Positions 1-11,641 of a stretch of DNA of 64,000 bases are shown here, one piece after another; position 1 is the first letter of the stretch; every line of letters begins with the position of its first letter. This DNA is from Auriscalpium vulgare (taxonomy: Eukaryota; Basidiomycota; Agaricomycetes; Russulales; Auriscalpiaceae), in NCBI GenBank assembly GCA_019915015.1, contig JAHBBC010000027.1, forward strand, positions 248,001 through 312,000, read 5' to 3'. Made by a program: the position numbers and the translations under genes. The notes beneath the pieces were generated by a model. It did no database searches. It was not told the DNA's origin and worked only from the letters and a program-made list of their open reading frames with translations.

Positions 1-544
1 CCGTGCGAGTCCTCGAATCAACCCGCAAACCGATGTCAACTCTTCTGTAAGCGACAGAAAGCGATTCCTAGTCGCAATTATGAGCGTGTTTGAATGCATG
101 TCCAAATAGGAACGCACCTATAGTTCCCTGCTTTAAGTATACGGCCAGGTCCACTTGCATGACCGGCTGGGTAGGAGGCAGAAGAAGCGGCGTTGCCGGA
201 AGCAGAGGTGCCAGACAACAGGCTATGAGCACCGAACCCGGCCGCACGAGCACGGCCTAAATGCAGGACGCAGCATGAGGTGAGAACAGTAGAACAAAGC
301 CTGAAGCTTGAAGTGGGATGCGCAACGCAGCGCGACTGCAGAGGCAGAAGAGCCCACCGTCGTAGCGCGACCGAGAAGATCACGCATACATCGCAAGTCC
401 GCCGTCCGAGCGCACCACGGACAAAAGCCAGGAAGACCACAAGAGGATCAGATTAGAGACACGCTGGACATGGCCTTGCGGAAACGTACAGAAATTGCAT
501 AACCAGTGGGCGATGGACTCCGGCGCAGAGGTGTGCGTTCAGTA

Positions 545-1000
545 CCGAGTAAAGAATGGCCGGAGATTGCCGGAGGCGTACGCGGCCCTTTGATTCGTGC
601 GCCAGTCGTCGCTCACGACACTCAGCTCGACTGCCCCGCCTCCACCGCACCATGCCTCTCATCTCGACAAACTGGATTCCACAAATCTCTCTACCAGCCA
701 GTTTTCATGGAACAATGGGGGGTGATGGTGCCGCTGTCGGGTTGACCGGCTTGTGCGCCCGGGCCACTTGTGGCGCATTCAAATCAGGCTCTTGGGGCGA
801 CAATCTGCGCAGCATGCATCCTCAGGGAGTAGGGAATTAGTTACAGGTGCGCCCTCGGTATCCCGGTTTGTGTTCAATAGCTGATCGTTGGTCTCCAGTG
901 TCCAGCATCGCCGGCCGATCTTCGCCCACGCATACACCACCTCATCGTTTACTCACGAACACCCGTGGCCTCTCAAGATTGTGCGCGCGACATGGGGTGC
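545..1000 (+). repeat. Dispersed repeat R1, copy 1
   Basis: This stretch is similar by eye, over several hundred bases, to 22895-23290 on the same strand. It is more distantly similar to 24640-25330, 59060-59620, 8390-8740 and, inverted, 16180-16740. Shared landmarks are a 'GGAGATTGCCGGAG'-like start, a segment like 'GTCGTCGCTCACGACACTCA', a 'GCGACAATCTGCGCAGCA'-like block, and an intron-like segment at about 866-920 with a GTGCGC donor, a CTGATC branch-like site and a CAG end. Reading frames differ between copies, so these look like decayed copies of an intron-containing gene rather than a simple transposon. No product is recognised. Confidence 0.55.
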
Positions 1001-1656
1001 GCTGGGCAATCGACGACTAGCCATCAAGACCGTCTTTCATGCAACCTGGATGTCTAGCGCTGCAGTGACATGGCGGGCCCACGGGATCTACCCAATTTGC
1101 TGGCGGTCGACAGAGCCGCGCTATAGAAAGTGCGTGCTTCATATTCTCACCATGTCTCGACAACTCTGATGCTCCTCAGCGATGGGAGCTGCGGCTTATC
1201 GCACGTCCACCGTGCTACTCACTGCGCATGCGGCGACTGGCGGGCGCGATGTGGTTGACCGAGCTGCCGATGTAGAAGGTGCGTGCTTCATTTTTCCTGG
1301 GAATCGAATGCGCGACTCACAGATTTGCCCATGCTAGATAGGACCCATCATGTATCGCACGTGCACTGCACTGTGCAGTGTGGGGTCGGATTGACCCACG
1401 ACCGGCAGCGCGAATCGGTTTCTGTAAGTAACATCACTTCATGTCGGAAGCTTGTCTAACATCGTTACTTGTCCGTCGCATTCCGCAGACATGCGTGGCG
1501 GCGCGCGCCCATCCGACCGGGTCCGATAGCTGCGATCGAGGAGCGGATGGAAAGAGCGTATTGATCCCGGGCTTCACAAAATTGATTTCTTGCCACTACT
1601 CAACGCGCGTGCATTCGTAATTACATAGTCCAAGCGAACTAAAATCTGACAAATAG
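1000..1656. other. No gene recognised
   Basis: This stretch follows repeat R1 and precedes the 3' end of the minus-strand cassette gene. It contains a short open frame (888-1169, plus) that overlaps the repeat and has no recognisable motif. I see no RNA gene or clear regulatory element in it. Confidence 0.4.
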
Positions 1657-4347
1657 CTACACAGACAGAGAGAAACGATCTAGTACCTCTATCTCTTTCC
1701 ATAGCTGGCCGATAACGCGCTTTTGCTTAATACTCCATCCCTTAATGTCCTCGTCACCACTCTTCGAAACAGTCGAGAGAAAGCGGTCCTTGGACGACCT
1801 CCACCGCTTGCTGAATCCCGTGAAACTTCCCTCGGCGCCGTTCCTCAACAGCATCGCAAAAATGTGATCATCTCCGTTCAGGATCAACTCCCAAATATGT
1901 TCGCATTCGCGCAGCCTGTCTTCAACCTTGTGGAGAGCTTTGTCGACGGGGTTTGCGACTGGTGTGCGCCATTAAGTTATGCAGAGAATCATGGAGAAAG
2001 ATAGGAACGCACCAGTTCCCGAGACAAAGGAGCGCACAGCAATGCCACTCACGATAGGATCGGCTTCCGTCAAGGCCGTTGCCCGCACGTGCAAATCGGT
2101 AGTGGGTGTCTCCCACAGAACGCTCGGACGGAAGTGAGATATGTTGATAACCTCTTGCACGTAGTCAAGGCTTCTTTGTAGGAATTTCACGCAGCGGCTC
2201 TTGTGTCGCTCGAGGTTGGTGTACGCTTGATTTAGTCGTTTAATATCTTTCGGTTTGAGCGTGGAGCATGTCCGCTTAAACTTGCGTGCGGACTGAAGTT
2301 GTTCTGTGGTTGCATGTAGCGTTGGTATAAGAGCGGATACGATCTCGGGAATATCGCGCTGCAACTTGTGAAGTCAGGATGCTTGACCATCCGGAACGAG
2401 AAACAAAAATTGTACCCGTTGCTGTGGCACCCGTCGCTGGGTCACCCGTAGTGCAGGCTGTGGCACGATGTCGGCCATCGGTGTGGACAACGCCGGCTGT
2501 GGGTCCTGTAAACCATGTCAAACTCCGTATGGCGCGTAGATAATAATATACACACGGGCTCGAAAGCGCTCTGCATCGCGTCACCGATACTTCGCCAACG
2601 GTCAACCTCACCCCTCTCAATTCTGTGGTCCTTGAGCGCCTGTAATACGTGGCGGACTTCATCCAACCAGAACCTATCCAGCTCGATATAGCACGCCTTG
2701 ATGTTGTCGATGAGGCTTTTAAGCTCTTTCAAGTAAATGCCTTCTTCGCGGAGATGATTTTGCTCTGTAGGTTAAGTCAGAAAGTGCGTCGAACCTGGAC
2801 GCTTGTACGCACCGGGTGCTGAGAGTCCACAGACACTCTTCAGCTCGCGGCAAACGTCTTCTTCAAATGACTCCTTCAGATCCACAGCCTCGCGTCGAAT
2901 AGTCTTGGCATGATCCAGACGGCGCTCTAGTAGGTCAAGCCATTCGCTCTGTGATCTGATCTCGTCCGAGAGACCCTCCAGATATCGATCAGCATACTCC
3001 TTTGACAGCTGAATGAATTCTTTGTAACGATCTTTGTGCTTTTGAAGCGCACTCCGAAGCTCTACGACGAGGGCGGGATGCTGATGGTGCTGGGGATCGC
3101 AAGTAGTAAGCTCTTCGACGCGGTCTATGGCATTCGATAACCTGTCTATGAGTGTCTTCCAGGATGATAACATAGGATCAAGGCTCTGTGTGTCCTGCAC
3201 AGGGCTGATCCTGGGCATGACTTCTGGCGAAACGGAAGCAGTCACACGATCGTCATCCTGCTCAGTCTATCACAGAGATATAAGGATAGTTGGCATGATG
3301 ATGTTGCACATAACTTACGCTTAACTCTGAGAGCTGCACGGCAGGTTCAAGTTGCGTCGATAGACTGGCAGGGCCGACACTGGGTTCAGACTGCACGGTT
3401 GCATGCGTTACTGCCTGTCTGTACGTCAATATCATCGTAACCGTGAATGCTTGGAGTCGTACCGTCAGATCCTCTGACGGGGGTGGCGATTGCGGCCGGC
3501 TGCCCGTTTGCCCCAACAGCGAAGTCGCGTCCGGAAGTGACTGTCTGGGTGTAAATAAAAAGACGACATACAATAGGCGTTGTGTCATACCGCTGGACCG
3601 TCTCGCATATGCGGCGAAGGCAACGGTAATGGCTGTATGCGTGTCAACATCAAGATGTCGGGCAACGGAATGTGCATCATACCGTTAGCATGTCTCGCAC
3701 GGTCTGCGGCTCTGTTAGCGCGCTGCTTGGCGGTTTAAGCAGCGCAGTTTCACCAGGAAGTGACTGTAGATCATGCGTCGGCATACATCCGACGGTAAAA
3801 GGCTGTGGGTCGTACCGTGTCCTCTGGCGCGGTCAGCGAGGGCGGCCGCCAGGCCCGACGCCAATGCATCACCCGCCGGCGAAGGCCATCCAGTGCCTGT
3901 CTGGGTGTCAATACCAGGATAACTGGAAAAGGGCTGTGCATCATACGGTTGCCACATTTTTCACGGGCGGTGACTTTGTTACTGTGCTGGTCGGCGGCTT
4001 GGTTGATGGAATCACAATCGGTCGTGACTGTCTGCATGTCAACACCAAGATGTCGATGAAAAGCACTTTACTTCATACCGCGGGCGTATACACCATAGGC
4101 ACACGTATATTCCAATGCTGTTCATGCGTCAATATAAAGTCCACGCACAATAATATTCAGGTCGTACTTTTAGCTCTTCTGTTGCGGGTGGCGGAGTCGG
4201 CATGCTACTCGGCTGTCGAAGCGGGGCATCCTGGTGGGCCGCGATTGATTCAAACGATTCATCATCATCGTCATCAAGGCCTTGGAAGGCCGCCCTGATA
4301 GAGGCCATGACCGATTCTGGGGAGCGACGCTGCATCGCTGCAGCCAT
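1657..4347 (-). CDS. Cassette-exon gene with helical C-terminal half, function unknown
   Basis: Spliced by eye, thirteen exons run 4347-4168, 4117-4079, 4027-3947, 3896-3816, 3763-3683, 3632-3591, 3540-3463, 3414-3319, 3266-2813, 2764-2556, 2505-2416, 2358-2013 and 1958-1657. They give one open frame of about 692 residues. The first intron-rich part encodes proline/serine-rich linkers from exons of 39-96 bases, all phase 0, with three exons of exactly 27 codons. An acidic run (DDDDDES) lies in exon 1. The C-terminal ~470 residues are charged, leucine-rich and probably helical or coiled coil (for example RLNQAYTNLERHKSR). No catalytic motif or named domain was recognised. The start is the first ATG after an upstream stop-rich stretch, and an earlier exon is possible. 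Splice sites fit GT..AG throughout and keep the frame, which is strong evidence that the gene is real. Confidence 0.75.
3319..4168 (-). repeat. Tandem exon-intron cassette array
   Basis: Inside the gene above, seven introns of 44-60 bases recur with near-identical borders. Donors read GTATGATGCAC or GTACGAC, and the 3' ends resemble TTGACACCCAGACAG. They alternate with exons that start with TCACTTCC, TCACGACC, GCACTGG or GCAGTAAC. Every exon is a multiple of three and begins and ends in phase 0, so copies can be added or lost without breaking the frame. The pattern implies repeated tandem duplication of one exon plus its intron. Confidence 0.8.
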
Positions 4348-5693
4348 AGCGTCGGCGCAGATCCCAGATGTCTACCACGACCGACGGTCGCCAAAAACGT
4401 CGGGTTGAGCGCAGTGCAGCGGAACGGAGTAAGGTGAACGATGTTTGGAGAGAGAAAGAAACAGCGATTGAGAGATCTTTCACCGCACGCGATGGGGCAG
4501 CCAGTGCAGATGCCTCATGTACTACACGAGGCCACACCGCATTATTACAATTAGGACCCGTGACGCGTGACTCCGACACTGCCTTTGCACCTGCCAAACT
4601 CTCCTGCGCGCTGCGTGTGGGGCCTTTGGAAGCTGCATTCTGCCGCTCAGATGCCTGGCTGTGTGGACAGGATGCGGTGCTTATCTTCGGCTGTCTAGCG
4701 CTGGTGAGAGATTGCGCCCGACATTCAGCGCCCACGGGGGCCGTACATACCGCTGCACCGTCGGCGTGCGGCCGACACCCTGCTGCTGCGGACATGTGTC
4801 GCCCGCGCAAATGGCTGACCCGGTCGAGGAGCTGTGCCCGTCGGCCACGATCATCTCGAGCACGGGCAGTCGATCGACGCGCAGGCTTCTACGGTGTGCG
4901 TATATCTTGACGTGCAGTGCACAGCCCCCGTGAACTTCCCGCACTTTAGAGAAACAGCGCGTCGGATCAACAAACGGCACAGCAAGGACTCGCTGCCCCA
5001 AGCTTTCGCGACGGAATACCGCCCTCGACGGCCAAATCCATCACGGCACGCTCAGGCGCCTCGCATACGCGTTATCGTATGCCATCCCATCAATGCCGCA
5101 CTCGACGATGCACGGGTGTCTGCGTACGTTCCACCAGTCGGGTTCGGAGCCACGCTGACACGCCTTGCAGCCGCGATCTCAAATTTCGAGGCTGAGCCTG
5201 AATGCGCCGGTGCATGTACCGTCGCCTTAGCTCATATCCGACCTTCAGCCGACGCCACCCGTAGTCTGACTGCCGCCAATCAGGATGGAGTACGATGGCT
5301 CCGAGGACAACGTCCGCGCACGTCGATTGGTTGAGCTACATCTCGTGCGTGCTCGGCGTCATATAATAATCCCACCAAATGCAAAGTTGACGTCCTTCGC
5401 AAATTCACTGGCAGCAAGCAATTCTCATCTCGCTCAAGTAGTTCGGAGTAACGCCGTGTCGTGTCATGCCATTATGGTCTCTCTGCCGGCCCCTATCAGT
5501 GCGACGCGGCCAATCGAGGCGCTCCAGCTGCTGTGCTTTCCATCGCTAGCCTCCTTCCTCTGAATGCGCCTGACATGGAATCGCAGGTACCTCGCGAGCC
5601 AATCGCCGAATGTTCCGCCCGCCATGATCCCGCGGGATAGCCTTCCTTCGAGCAGTTTCTACTAACGAGTCACCAGACGCAGACTGGCATAGA
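4348..5693. other. Upstream region, no gene recognised
   Basis: This is GC-rich sequence upstream of the minus-strand cassette gene. Plus-strand open frames at 4368-4910 and 4834-5334 start only about 20 bases from the opposing start codon or have no recognisable motif and unusual composition. I do not call them genes. I did not find a convincing TATA box for the cassette gene. Confidence 0.4.
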
Positions 5694-5895
5694 TCAGAGA
5701 GATTGATTGTTCAACGCTCCTACATACGCCGCCCGAGAGATAAAGTCCATCGCGCACAAGCCTAGGAGCCGCCAAGTCTGGGAGAAAATCGGGCGCGAGC
5801 TGTCGGATTTCGAGCACATATAACGCACTGACAATGGTGCGTGGTATTCTAGGCGCCGGTGCTCGCGTGTACTGACGCCGGCCTCTTGATTTTGG
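5694..5895 (-). CDS. Possible terminal exons of an unidentified gene
   Basis: Two consecutive exons can be spliced in frame: 5895-5829, then 5777-5694. A 51-base GTGCGT..CAG intron lies between them, and the frame ends at a stop at 5694. The peptide contains TWRLLGLCAMDFISRA. More minus-strand coding-like sequence (MRATGINSDL region, about 6045-6270) lies upstream, but the joins were not resolved. The intron style matches the neighbouring genes. No family is recognised, and it may be a remnant. Confidence 0.25.
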
Positions 5896-6659
5896 CTGCA
5901 GATGCCCAGCGACAACCCCATCCCCAGCAGCTCGCTGTCCGCGAGCATCGTCCCAGCTAACCGCACGCGTCTAGCCAACGACTTCACCTCATAGACAAGC
6001 GCATATAGTCCGACCGCGCGGGTACTACGGTAACGCGCAGGAGCTCAGAGGTCCGGCGATGGCGATGCGGTGGCCCCTCGCGGAGACCTAATGCTGTCCG
6101 TGTTGCAGAGTCCATGCTCACGTAAATCTGAATTTATGCCGGTTGCGCGCATCGGCGCCGCATGAGGTATTACTGGGTCCGTGGGCGATTTGGAGGCGGG
6201 TTTGGTTGAACCGGGATCAATACATGCGCGGGCAGCACCGGATGTATCTAAGGCTGCATGCCACTGTATCATCGATCGTCGTCTTCACTCGATCGTGTTT
6301 CAGTACAAATATTAGTACGGTAGTGAATGATCCCAAAAGCACGCATATATTTTGAGCAACATCGCGTAGCGGCCCACCCGCCTTTCGATGATGCGAGAAT
6401 ACCAAACACATCGCAGTGGTACATCCGCCAAAACGATCTAGACTCGTTTTGCGCCTGGACGATCCACCTCAGTGCTGCATAGGAAAGAAAGACTCATTAG
6501 CACACAAGACGGACGTACCTGACGCGATGCTATTCCTGGCGCAAGTCCGGGGTGAAGTCAACGACTAAGCAAAGTCAGAGAAATCCAGATAATGGAAGAG
6601 CTGTGCGTACGACGTCCGATAGAGTCTGGCAAGCATCAGCGCACGCCTATCCGCATGCA

Positions 6660-6900
6660 CAACTCGAATGAAAAGCCATGGTGAGGAGACAGAGGATTTC
6701 TAGTGAGGGTGTCATCATCGTGGTAGCGGGGATGGTTTGTTGTGGTCTTGCGAGAGAGAGGACGAGCCTTATATACGCCTACGGGGTGTTTGTTCGCCCT
6801 GATCAAGCCAAACAAGCCCTGGGCGAGCGTGTCGACGCGGTCGCGTCACGTGCGGGTGTGCGGCCAATAGCGGCGCGCCACCCGTCGTCGGACGACGCTG
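6660..6900 (-). promoter_or_regulatory. Promoter-like repeat with CCAAT, CACGTGAC and TATATAAGG, copy 1
   Basis: Read on the minus strand, a CCAAT-type GGCC/ATTGGCC element is followed by a CACGTGAC E-box and TATATAAGG (around 6767-6775). A start codon near 6716 opens a short hydrophobic peptide beginning MMTPSLEILC. The same arrangement, with matching spacing and flanks (GGGGTGTTTG and CAAGCCAAACA on the plus strand), occurs at 28440-28660. The following ORFs are short in both copies, so the genes they drive are probably spliced, very small, or decayed. Confidence 0.45.
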
Positions 6901-8390
6901 GCTCCAACGAACATCCTACATCCTCTGTTCTTCTTGCTCGATCCCATTCTGCTCGCCGCGCGGTGTCGCGATCGCCACTATCCCTCTGGCCTCGCTGCTC
7001 GCAGTCCGGTACGACGCCCTTCTTGTGTGCGCCCGTGCGGTTGTCGCGCAGGCAGCGGACTCATCGTCAGAGCTGCTTCGAGCAACCCCCGAACGAGAGG
7101 CGGTTAACGACGCGGCGCATCCGCAACCCGGGACAAGCAATCTTAGTCAGTGCCCACCGCCCCATGAGGGCTAGGATCTTCTACAGAAAGTACGTGCCCT
7201 AGTCTCCCTTCGCGTTGCTAACTGTCTTGTCTCTTCATATACCAACACCAGCGGTTGTCGTCGATGCTCGCAATGGGATGAAGCTGGCTGCCGGTGCGTG
7301 TGCGTTTCATTTTCATCCGTATTTTTGTGACACAATTTGCTTTAGCATCACGTATCTGAATGCTCCTCTCTCTTTCTACCTCCTGCTCGTCACATTGGCC
7401 CTGCAGACATATTCTCACTCCCTGTCCCTATTCCCGTCACCCTGCACTGCGGCCCATGGATCGCATCGTCGCGCATGCACTGCCCCGCATCTCGCATCCC
7501 GGTTGTCGGAGGTTTTCCTTCTTTACATGCGCGCCCACGTGCCTAGCACTGGCCCGTGCATCCTGAAGGTCTGCCTCCCGCTTTCGGCATGCGAAAGCGA
7601 GCCGGCCGTGTGCTTGCTGGTAATGCGACTCCGACCGCAGATGCGAGACTCTGCCCGTGCTGCCTGTTCTCTGGACGATCCCGCGCGCCTCTGCACGATT
7701 CTGCTAGTCAAAACGCATGCGCGCTTGATTCATACGCTCTGCGCGGAAGGTACGTGACGATTTAATATCCTACTCTCAGTGTCCGGTCTGAAGGGACGCA
7801 TTGTAGTCTGGCCAGCCGCGTCGGTCAGCGCAAGCCGCGATACGCAAGCCAGATGCACGCACTTCTGTTAGGCGCGCTTGCTCATCGATATCCGACCTCT
7901 AGCATACTTTCTCGAACTAATCGCAGCCTTGTTTCCTTAGCTATCGCAACGCGCAGCAGAAGAATTGGCTGCACTGTATGTCGGAGCATCTTCTCCCGTG
8001 CTCGTCATACTGACTGACTGTCCCTATCCAGCCTTTCTCAACCCCCTTCCTATACCACCGCCGCGCCGCGCATATACTTGTCTCTGCGCCCGCCCGCACG
8101 AACTGGCAGCGCGCTTGTCGCACTGCGAAGGCGCACCGTATCTCACGTAGGCGGACTTGGGGCCGCTTCTCGACGCATATCGACACGCAGTGGATCCTGG
8201 CGCACGGTCCGTTCGGGCGTGGACCATCGTATAGCATTGCTAGCCCATGTATAGCCTCGCGTCTCGGCGAGAAAAAACGCATAGTGCTCGATAGCGACTG
8301 CACGAGGCGAGGGGGTCAAGACAGTCGCGCAATGGCTTGCTGCCGCTTCTGAGGTCTCTTGCGAAAAAACGGCAGGGGGGAAGAGCGGAC
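6900..8390. other. No gene recognised
   Basis: Open frames in this stretch (6678-7202, 7215-7757, 7941-8303) are arginine/serine/cysteine-rich or lack motifs. They look like chance frames in GC-rich DNA. Some short intron-like segments are present, but no consistent spliced frame was found. Confidence 0.35.
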
Positions 8391-8740
8391 GAAGGATCCG
8401 GATGGAGTTTGCCGAAGCTTCCACGTGGCCTTTTGTTCCAGCGTGCGTACGCTCAGCCGTTTAATTCGAAACACATATCTTGCCTCCTCTTGCTTCAAGC
8501 CACCGGAAAGCCTCCGATGGCTATGGCCATGCCCAGCAACGGTGCTCGTGCTGCTCTCGCGTAAGGACTCCATCAATCAACGTAGTCGTGCATCCTGGAT
8601 GGACCGCACGGACAGCTGTGTTGGTCGACTTCAGAGACAATCCACGCAGCAGACGACCCGGACAGGCAGCAGAGGTGACAGAGGTGCGCTCACCGCATCG
8701 TAAGTCGAGCCTGATTACCCATCGTCGCTCCCTATCTCTA
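8390..8740 (+). repeat. Dispersed repeat R1, weak copy
   Basis: The segment begins with a 'GGAGTTTGCCGAAGCTTCC'-like block. It ends with 'CAGAGGTGCGCTCACCGCATC' followed by a CTGATTACC branch-like site. The order of landmarks is the same as in the R1 copies at 24.7 and 59.1 kb. It is the most diverged copy. Confidence 0.35.
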
Positions 8741-9530
8741 AATTGACGTCCCCGATGCACTGCGTCGTTGTCCGCCGAGCGGGGCGGACAACTGGATTGT
8801 ATGCGCTTTACTTTCCTTTCTTTGCTCTGATTGACTATGGTTCTCTTCAGCTCTCGATCCTCGCGTTCTTCCGACAGATGCCTGCCTTTCCCACAGGCGC
8901 CGGATGAACATCCGATTGCCCCGCATTCAGTCCTCGTGAGCACCCTTAATCCTGCCATGGCAGGGAAACTCTAGCGCCATTGCAGCGTAGAATTGGTTCG
9001 GTTGATGTTGGTAGCGTCGGCGCGACGGTGCATAGAGCTGCCACTTAACCAACCATACGACATCCGTGATATCGAATGGTGCTGACAGCCGTTCCCTACC
9101 GCTTACACATGCGGCGGATTTGAATAGCGCGGCCAGAATTCGGCGTTGTTTACAGCGTACGCAAGGGTGATGACGTGAGCGTCGCGGTCCTTTATTGATG
9201 CCCCTCGCAGATCTGATAGATCGCAATTTCTGATACTTACGATCGACAGTGATATGCAGCTCATCCCAAGAGCCACACAAACACCACGAAGTAGCTGTGG
9301 CACGCATGGACAGCACGACGAACCCTTCTGCGCTCAGCACGCACGTCGACCTAGGGGACTTCATGCACCACTTCCTGAGCGACCACGCTGTTGAGGTGAT
9401 CGAGCTCAGGGGCCTCGGCGCTAACACCCGAAATGGTCGATCACTTCACCCCTAGCCTATCCTATCACCGCGTCGTGGGAACTGCACGTCCTCCTCGCTC
9501 ATCCTCCCACTCATCGCACCCGTATTGAAC

Positions 9531-11641
9531 ATGAACGACCAAGAGGCTCTCGACCAGCGTACGGCCCGCGTCATCTCTGCGGCTCGGCATCTGCTGAGCG
9601 TCGAGCCGACGGCGGCGGCACCATGCATTACCCGTTTCGCCCGTGAAGTGGTTTGTCGTCCAGCGTTGTCTACGCCGTCTCCAGCTGATATACCGCCACA
9701 GCGAGAAGCAGTCAAGTGCTTCACCGCTGCACATTCCGCTTTGGACTTCCCAGAACCGCTGCGAGTTGCTGCAGAGTACAGGCCGAACGATGCTTTCGAC
9801 TTCCGCGCGATTGTGGACTCGGATGTCCGACAATATGCGGGCGACTTGGGGGCCGATCGGTGGTGGGTCTCTCTGGGTACGTTATCTTGGCATGTGCACT
9901 TCCATTGCTGTGCTAAACGAAATCCGCAGGGACGGTCAACAACGGTGCGCTACCTCTGCGATGTTCTTAAACGACGCTAACAATCGGCATATAGGCTCCG
10001 GTGACATCCAAGATAGTGGTGCAGCGCCTGAAGCACCTGCCAGCCGCCTCGACATTGTCCAACATGGGACGCAGAGCGCACCTGAAGACAGGGTGGCCTC
10101 CACGCCTCCGTCTACCGTCTCTGATGGCAAGGCAAATGCAAACGCTGGATCTGAGGTGCGTACCATACACCCAATGAGCATGTGAAATATGGCTGATTGA
10201 ATTAGAAACGGTGCGAACGCTGCGAGCGCGGACGCACAAAATGCGTCAGGACGTCCCACGACGCGTGTCTGCCCTGTCACAACCTCCGCCAGAAGTGCTC
10301 GTACGCCCACGGACGGGGGCGGTGGGGGCCGCGCTCGCAAGACAAGACTGGCGAGCCTGCTGTCAGACAGCCGAGAACCCCGGGCGCTGCAAAGGAGACG
10401 AGGGGCGCATCGACTGAGTCCAAGCGCAGCAGCGAGGGTGCGTTAGTGATTGCCATACTAGACCACACGCTGAGAGCTCTTCATTTACAGAACGTGCTGT
10501 GGGTCCGAGCCGAAAGCCGAAAAGCAAAGGTGTGTTTTGTCACTATAATCGAAAAGAGCACGTCGTTAACTACTCACTGTAGATGTCACGAGCACACGCG
10601 CTGCAAAGAAAAGAGCACGTCGTTAACTACTCACTGTAGATGTCACGAGCACACGCGCTGCAAAGAAGACAGTTGGATCCATGGGCCCCAAGCGATCCCG
10701 CCCTTCCCTCATCAAGCCTGATGTCAAAAATCAGAGAGCTGCGAGCGCTGCGAACAGGAAGAGGCCCGCATCGTCTGAACGCAACAGCGATGGTGCGTCA
10801 TGCATTGTCATACAACACCGCACGCTGAGAGCAATTCGCACACAGAAGGCGCTGTGAGTCCGAAGCGGGGGCCGACAAGAGAAGGCATGTTCTTCGACTG
10901 TAATCGAAAAGAGCAGGCCGCTGACTACTCGTTGTAGATGTCACGAGCACGCGCATCGCAGCGGTCGTTATCAAGAATGGCGAGCCTTCTGTCAGCAATA
11001 CGAGAACTCCGAGCGCTTTGAAGAGGAAGAGGCGTGCTTCGGCCGAGTGCGAAAGCGATGGTGCGTCAATCATTGCCATACAATACCGCACGCTGAGATT
11101 TCATACAATACCGCACGCTGAGAGCATTTCATACACAGAACGTACTGCGGGTCCGAAACCGAGGCTGAGCAGCCCAGGTGTGTTCCTTTTTGTAGTCCGA
11201 TGAGCTGGTGTTGATGTCGCTGTAGCCGTAGACGAGACAAGCGAGCAAATCGAAGCGATGTCTGTCGGATCCATGGGCCACAGTCGATCCGGAGCTCCCA
11301 TCTTACAGGACGATCTGCCAGAGCCTTCCCCGCTGGAGTTTATGCATAGTGCGCTGAAGACTTTGGCATCAGTATTTGGATCCAAGGGCCCCAGTCAATC
11401 CAGCGCTCCCATAATACAGGCTGATGCCCTGTCACCAGAGCGTGTCACCCAGGAGAACATATATGCCACGCTGAAGGTTTTGGTTTCAGCCGTGCAGAGC
11501 ATACGCACGACATCCGAGACAGAGGCCGCAAGACGAATGATGGCGGAGGCAGAGTTGGCGAGACGAATTACGGCGCTCGAGGCCTCGAGTCTCAAGACTG
11601 CGTCTAGTGCGTCTGTTTCCCCCAGAGTCCCAGTCGCTTAG
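9531..11641 (+). CDS. Zn-cluster protein built of tandem phase-1 exon cassettes
   Basis: Ten exons were spliced by eye: 9531-9876, 9930-9944, 9995-10155, 10206-10437, 10491-10529, 10640-10792, 10846-10884, 10938-11060, 11139-11177 and 11226-11641. They give about 520 residues. Exon 4 carries a cysteine cluster (CERCERGRTKC...CLPCHNLRQKC) with the C-x2-C-x6-C...C-x2-C-x6-C spacing of a fungal Zn2Cys6-like DNA-binding domain. It is followed by basic KR-rich cassettes: a 39-base exon is repeated three times (peptides like ERAVGPSRKPKSKG), alternating with longer exons (DVTSTRAAKK, DVTSTRIAAV). The last exon has two further internal repeats (VGSMGHSRSG, FGSKGPSQSS) and a helical charged tail. Nearly all introns are phase 1. 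A DNA-binding or chromatin role is inferred only from the cysteine cluster and basic repeats. The 10885 donor is GC rather than GT. An upstream exon from an ATG at about 9304 is possible. Confidence 0.75.
10551..10664 (+). repeat. 57-base tandem duplication across an intron-exon border
   Basis: Two essentially identical 57-base units (10551-10607 and 10608-10664) each contain the end of an intron (TACTCACTGTAG) and the start of an exon (ATGTCACGAGCAC). The duplication therefore makes two acceptor sites in a row. Use of the first puts an in-frame TAA in the product, while use of the second keeps the frame open. Confidence 0.9.

Noticed and set aside
4368..5334. Long plus-strand open frames upstream of the cassette gene (180 and 166 codons)
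   Set aside because: The first begins about 20 bases from the opposing start codon. Both have biased composition without motifs, and no spliced frame links them.
6678..7757. Plus-strand frames of 174 and 180 codons
   Set aside because: They overlap a promoter-like repeat that clearly points to the minus strand. Their peptides are R/S/C-rich without any domain.
8927..9427. Minus-strand frame of 166 codons before the Zn-cluster gene
   Set aside because: No motif, and it overlaps the likely promoter or first exon of the plus-strand gene.
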